From Candidatus Anaeroferrophillus wilburensis (GTDB taxonomy: Bacteria > Desulfobacterota > Anaeroferrophillalia > Anaeroferrophillales > Anaeroferrophillaceae): 64,000 bases of DNA. This document shows positions 62,646-64,000 of the stretch, one piece after another. The stretch's first letter is position 1. Every line of letters starts with the position of its first letter. A model generated the notes under the pieces. That model worked only from the letters and a program-made list of their open reading frames with translations, was not told the origin of the DNA and ran no database searches. The position numbers were made by a program, and so were the translations under genes. The stretch spans positions 62,001-126,000 of the forward strand of contig JAFGSY010000013.1 in assembly GCA_016934315.1 (NCBI GenBank), written 5' to 3'.

Positions 62646-63029
62646 ATGGAAACGATAATTATCATTGGCATGGTATCTCTATCGCTGCTTTTTCTCAGTC
62701 GGAGATACAAAAGAACATTCACCAGCACAACATGCGGGTACAAGTCTTATGACTGCTGCCAGGAATGCGGCGTCTGCCCGGATAAGCAAGCAGCAAACTG
62801 CCAAACAAACAGCAAGACAGAGGTTATCCATAACTGCCATACTGCCAATGGAAAGCCGTTACAAGGCCGGCACGCCGAAAAACCGTTTCAGCCTGAAAAC
62901 CCCATTGACATCACGATTAGTATGGGTTATCGATGTATGCAAATTGTGGGGGAGAAACTCGCAGCCAAACATTCGTTTTATCCACCTGCTATTGTGGCAA
63001 AACATACCACGAAGGTATCAGAACCATGA
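62646..63029 (+). CDS. FeoB-associated Cys-rich membrane protein (long form)
   Basis: A 127-residue protein. The N-terminus has one TM helix (METIIIIGMVSLSLLFL) then a cysteine-rich block, CGYKSYDCCQECGVCPDKQ, as in the small FeoB-associated Cys-rich proteins that end many feo operons. Those are typically 45-70 residues; here the frame continues about 70 residues with no recognisable motif, so the last part may be an extension or a read-through of a mutated stop. Its stop overlaps the ATG of the small frame at 63026. Confidence 0.65.
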   Translation: METIIIIGMVSLSLLFLSRRYKRTFTSTTCGYKSYDCCQECGVCPDKQAANCQTNSKTEVIHNCHTANGKPLQGRHAEKPFQPENPIDITISMGYRCMQIVGEKLAAKHSFYPPAIVAKHTTKVSEP

Positions 63030-63115
63030 AGGTTTTGACATCTCGTGGTTTTTTTTGCCCGATCCCAATCCTGACCTGCGAAAGCTTTTCGACAGCAACA
63101 GCATCGGTCTGGTAA
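63026..63115 (+). pseudogene. Truncated TusA-like (SirA) N-terminal fragment
   Basis: A 29-codon frame starting MKVLTSRGFFCPIPIL resembles the N-terminus of TusA-family sulfur-carrier proteins (LDxRGLxCPxPxL with the active cysteine). It then diverges and stops after 29 codons. The ATG overlaps the previous stop (ATGA) and a GAAGG SD precedes it. It could be a decayed or frameshifted gene, or a chance resemblance. Confidence 0.3.
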
Positions 63116-63118
63116 AGT
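63089..63118 (+). promoter_or_regulatory. Possible promoter of the porin gene
   Basis: TCGACA (63089-63094) and TAAAGT (63113-63118) are 18 bp apart. A strong SD (AAAGGAGG) then precedes ATG 63161. Confidence 0.35.
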
Positions 63119-63160
63119 CCGTCTATCAAGAACTAACCATTCATAAAGGAGGAAAACCTA

Positions 63161-64000
63161 ATGAAAGCGACTCAATTCATCCTAACCATTTTCTGTGTCC
63201 TCACCTTGTTGCTGCCGGCTGTTTCTTTCGCTGCCGATACCGAGGCTCTCGAACGGCAGATTCAGAATCTGGCCCGGCAGCTGCAGGAACTGCAGCTGCC
63301 GTTTGATGCCCAGAAGAGTGAGCTTCAGGCCCAGAAGGAAAATCAGGAGGAGGTTGCCGAGGCAGCCACTGCCCTCAGGAGCATTGCCGAGCGGGTCACC
63401 ATCAGCGGCTTCGTCGAAGTTGAAGCAGGCTTCAGCGAAGATTACGACGACAATGATGAAAGCGACATCACCCTGGCCACGGTGGAGCTGGGCATCGATG
63501 TTGACCTGCACCAGTATGTCTCCGGTCATCTGCTGTTGCTCTGGGAAGAAGATGATACCGAGCCGGTGGACCTGGATGAAGCATTCATCACCCTCGGCAA
63601 TACTGAATACTACCCCCTGTACCTGTCAGCCGGAAAATTCTATGTTCCCTTCGGGAATTTCTCCAGCTGCATGATCTCCGACCCCCTCACCCTGGAACTG
63701 GGGGAAACCCGGGAAACGGCAGTCCTGGTTGGTCTGGACTATCAAGGTTTCTACGCCGGCGCCTACACTTTCAACGGTGATATTGATGAAACCGGCGATG
63801 AGGACAAAATCAAAGGCTACGGCCTTAACGCCGGCTACACCTATGAAACTGAGGATTTTGCCGTTGATTTCGGTCTTGGCTGGATCAACAGCATTGCTGA
63901 TTCGGATGCCCTGGGCGAGTTCCTGGAAGAGGAGGGAATCGAGGACATTGCTGACTACGTGGGCGGCTTCAACGCCTATGCCATCGTCAGCTGGAAGAAT
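63161..64000 (+). CDS. Outer-membrane siderophore/phosphate-type porin (LbtU-like), 3' truncated by window
   Basis: The frame runs open from ATG 63161 to the window end (280 codons). A signal peptide of about 24 residues (cut after SFA) is followed by an alpha-helical coiled coil (LERQIQNLARQLQELQ, SELQAQKENQEEVAEAA). A beta-barrel region then starts with RVTISGFVEVEAGFSE and carries FYVPFGNFSSCMISDPLTLELGET. This resembles the LbtU/OprO-like porins of anaerobes. Position after the feo operon suggests iron or siderophore uptake but the ligand is unknown. The terminal part lies outside the window. Confidence 0.85.
   Translation, partial: MKATQFILTIFCVLTLLLPAVSFAADTEALERQIQNLARQLQELQLPFDAQKSELQAQKENQEEVAEAATALRSIAERVTISGFVEVEAGFSEDYDDNDESDITLATVELGIDVDLHQYVSGHLLLLWEEDDTEPVDLDEAFITLGNTEYYPLYLSAGKFYVPFGNFSSCMISDPLTLELGETRETAVLVGLDYQGFYAGAYTFNGDIDETGDEDKIKGYGLNAGYTYETEDFAVDFGLGWINSIADSDALGEFLEEEGIEDIADYVGGFNAYAIVSWKN

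Overview
The window reads as a chromosome segment of a Gram-negative, probably anaerobic bacterium of the Desulfobacterota (former Deltaproteobacteria). This is inferred from the pheA-aroA-cmk-ispH-rpsA gene order, FchA beside FolD, a livKHMGF set, many Cache-type sensors, sigma-54 regulation, ferredoxin-like proteins and outer-membrane TonB/porin proteins. No rRNA, tRNA, CRISPR array, prophage or intact insertion sequence was seen. Coding density is high and genes sit in clear operons.

Layout. 1-7.3 kb (+): aromatic amino acid and housekeeping genes (pheA end, aroA, cmk, ispH, rpsA), then a Na/Ca exchanger and SppA. 7.7-12.3 kb (+): a one-carbon pair (fchA, folD), dgt, MscS, a cupin and a zinc-ribbon membrane protein. 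12.4-22.1 kb: an organic-acid sensory island. It holds an acetate-type permease, a secreted Cache protein, a Cache-PAS-CBS-nucleotidyltransferase protein, a Cache histidine kinase with an NtrC-type regulator, and a chemoreceptor with a C-terminal Cache domain. A sigma-54 promoter with three palindromic upstream sites lies before the permease operon. 22.2-27.1 kb (-): a five-gene ABC-2 exporter with a HlyD protein. 27.2-32.2 kb (-): livKHMGF. 32.6-43.9 kb (+): a ferredoxin-like protein, a giant DUF748/AsmA-like protein, DsrE, a pseudo-receiver protein coupled to valS, RluA and a K+ channel. 44.0-52.0 kb: two divergent operons. The leftward one has a Phd/MobA-like fusion, an NTPase-membrane fusion and DUF364. 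The rightward one has CcsA-like, ResB-like, a TonB receptor and a CxxCH-bearing SUOX-fold-like protein. 52.1-59.2 kb: a CDF transporter, tpx, recQ, mutY and a chemoreceptor. 59.4-64 kb (+): an iron island with a DtxR-FeoA fusion, FeoA, FeoB, a Cys-rich protein and a siderophore-type porin.

The most unusual item is an RNA-like element of about 160 nt present twice, at 32279-32440 (-) and 47171-47334 (+). By hand alignment the copies are about 80% identical. Each lies in the leader of a transport operon in the same orientation as the downstream gene (livK, and the CcsA/ResB/TonB operon). Indels break any shared reading frame, while several short helices are kept. I could not match it to a known riboswitch class. 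It links livK to the uncharacterised TonB/CcsBA-like/heme-protein operon, which itself looks like an undescribed metal, heme or cofactor system. All functions are read from sequence only; no search or folding program was run.
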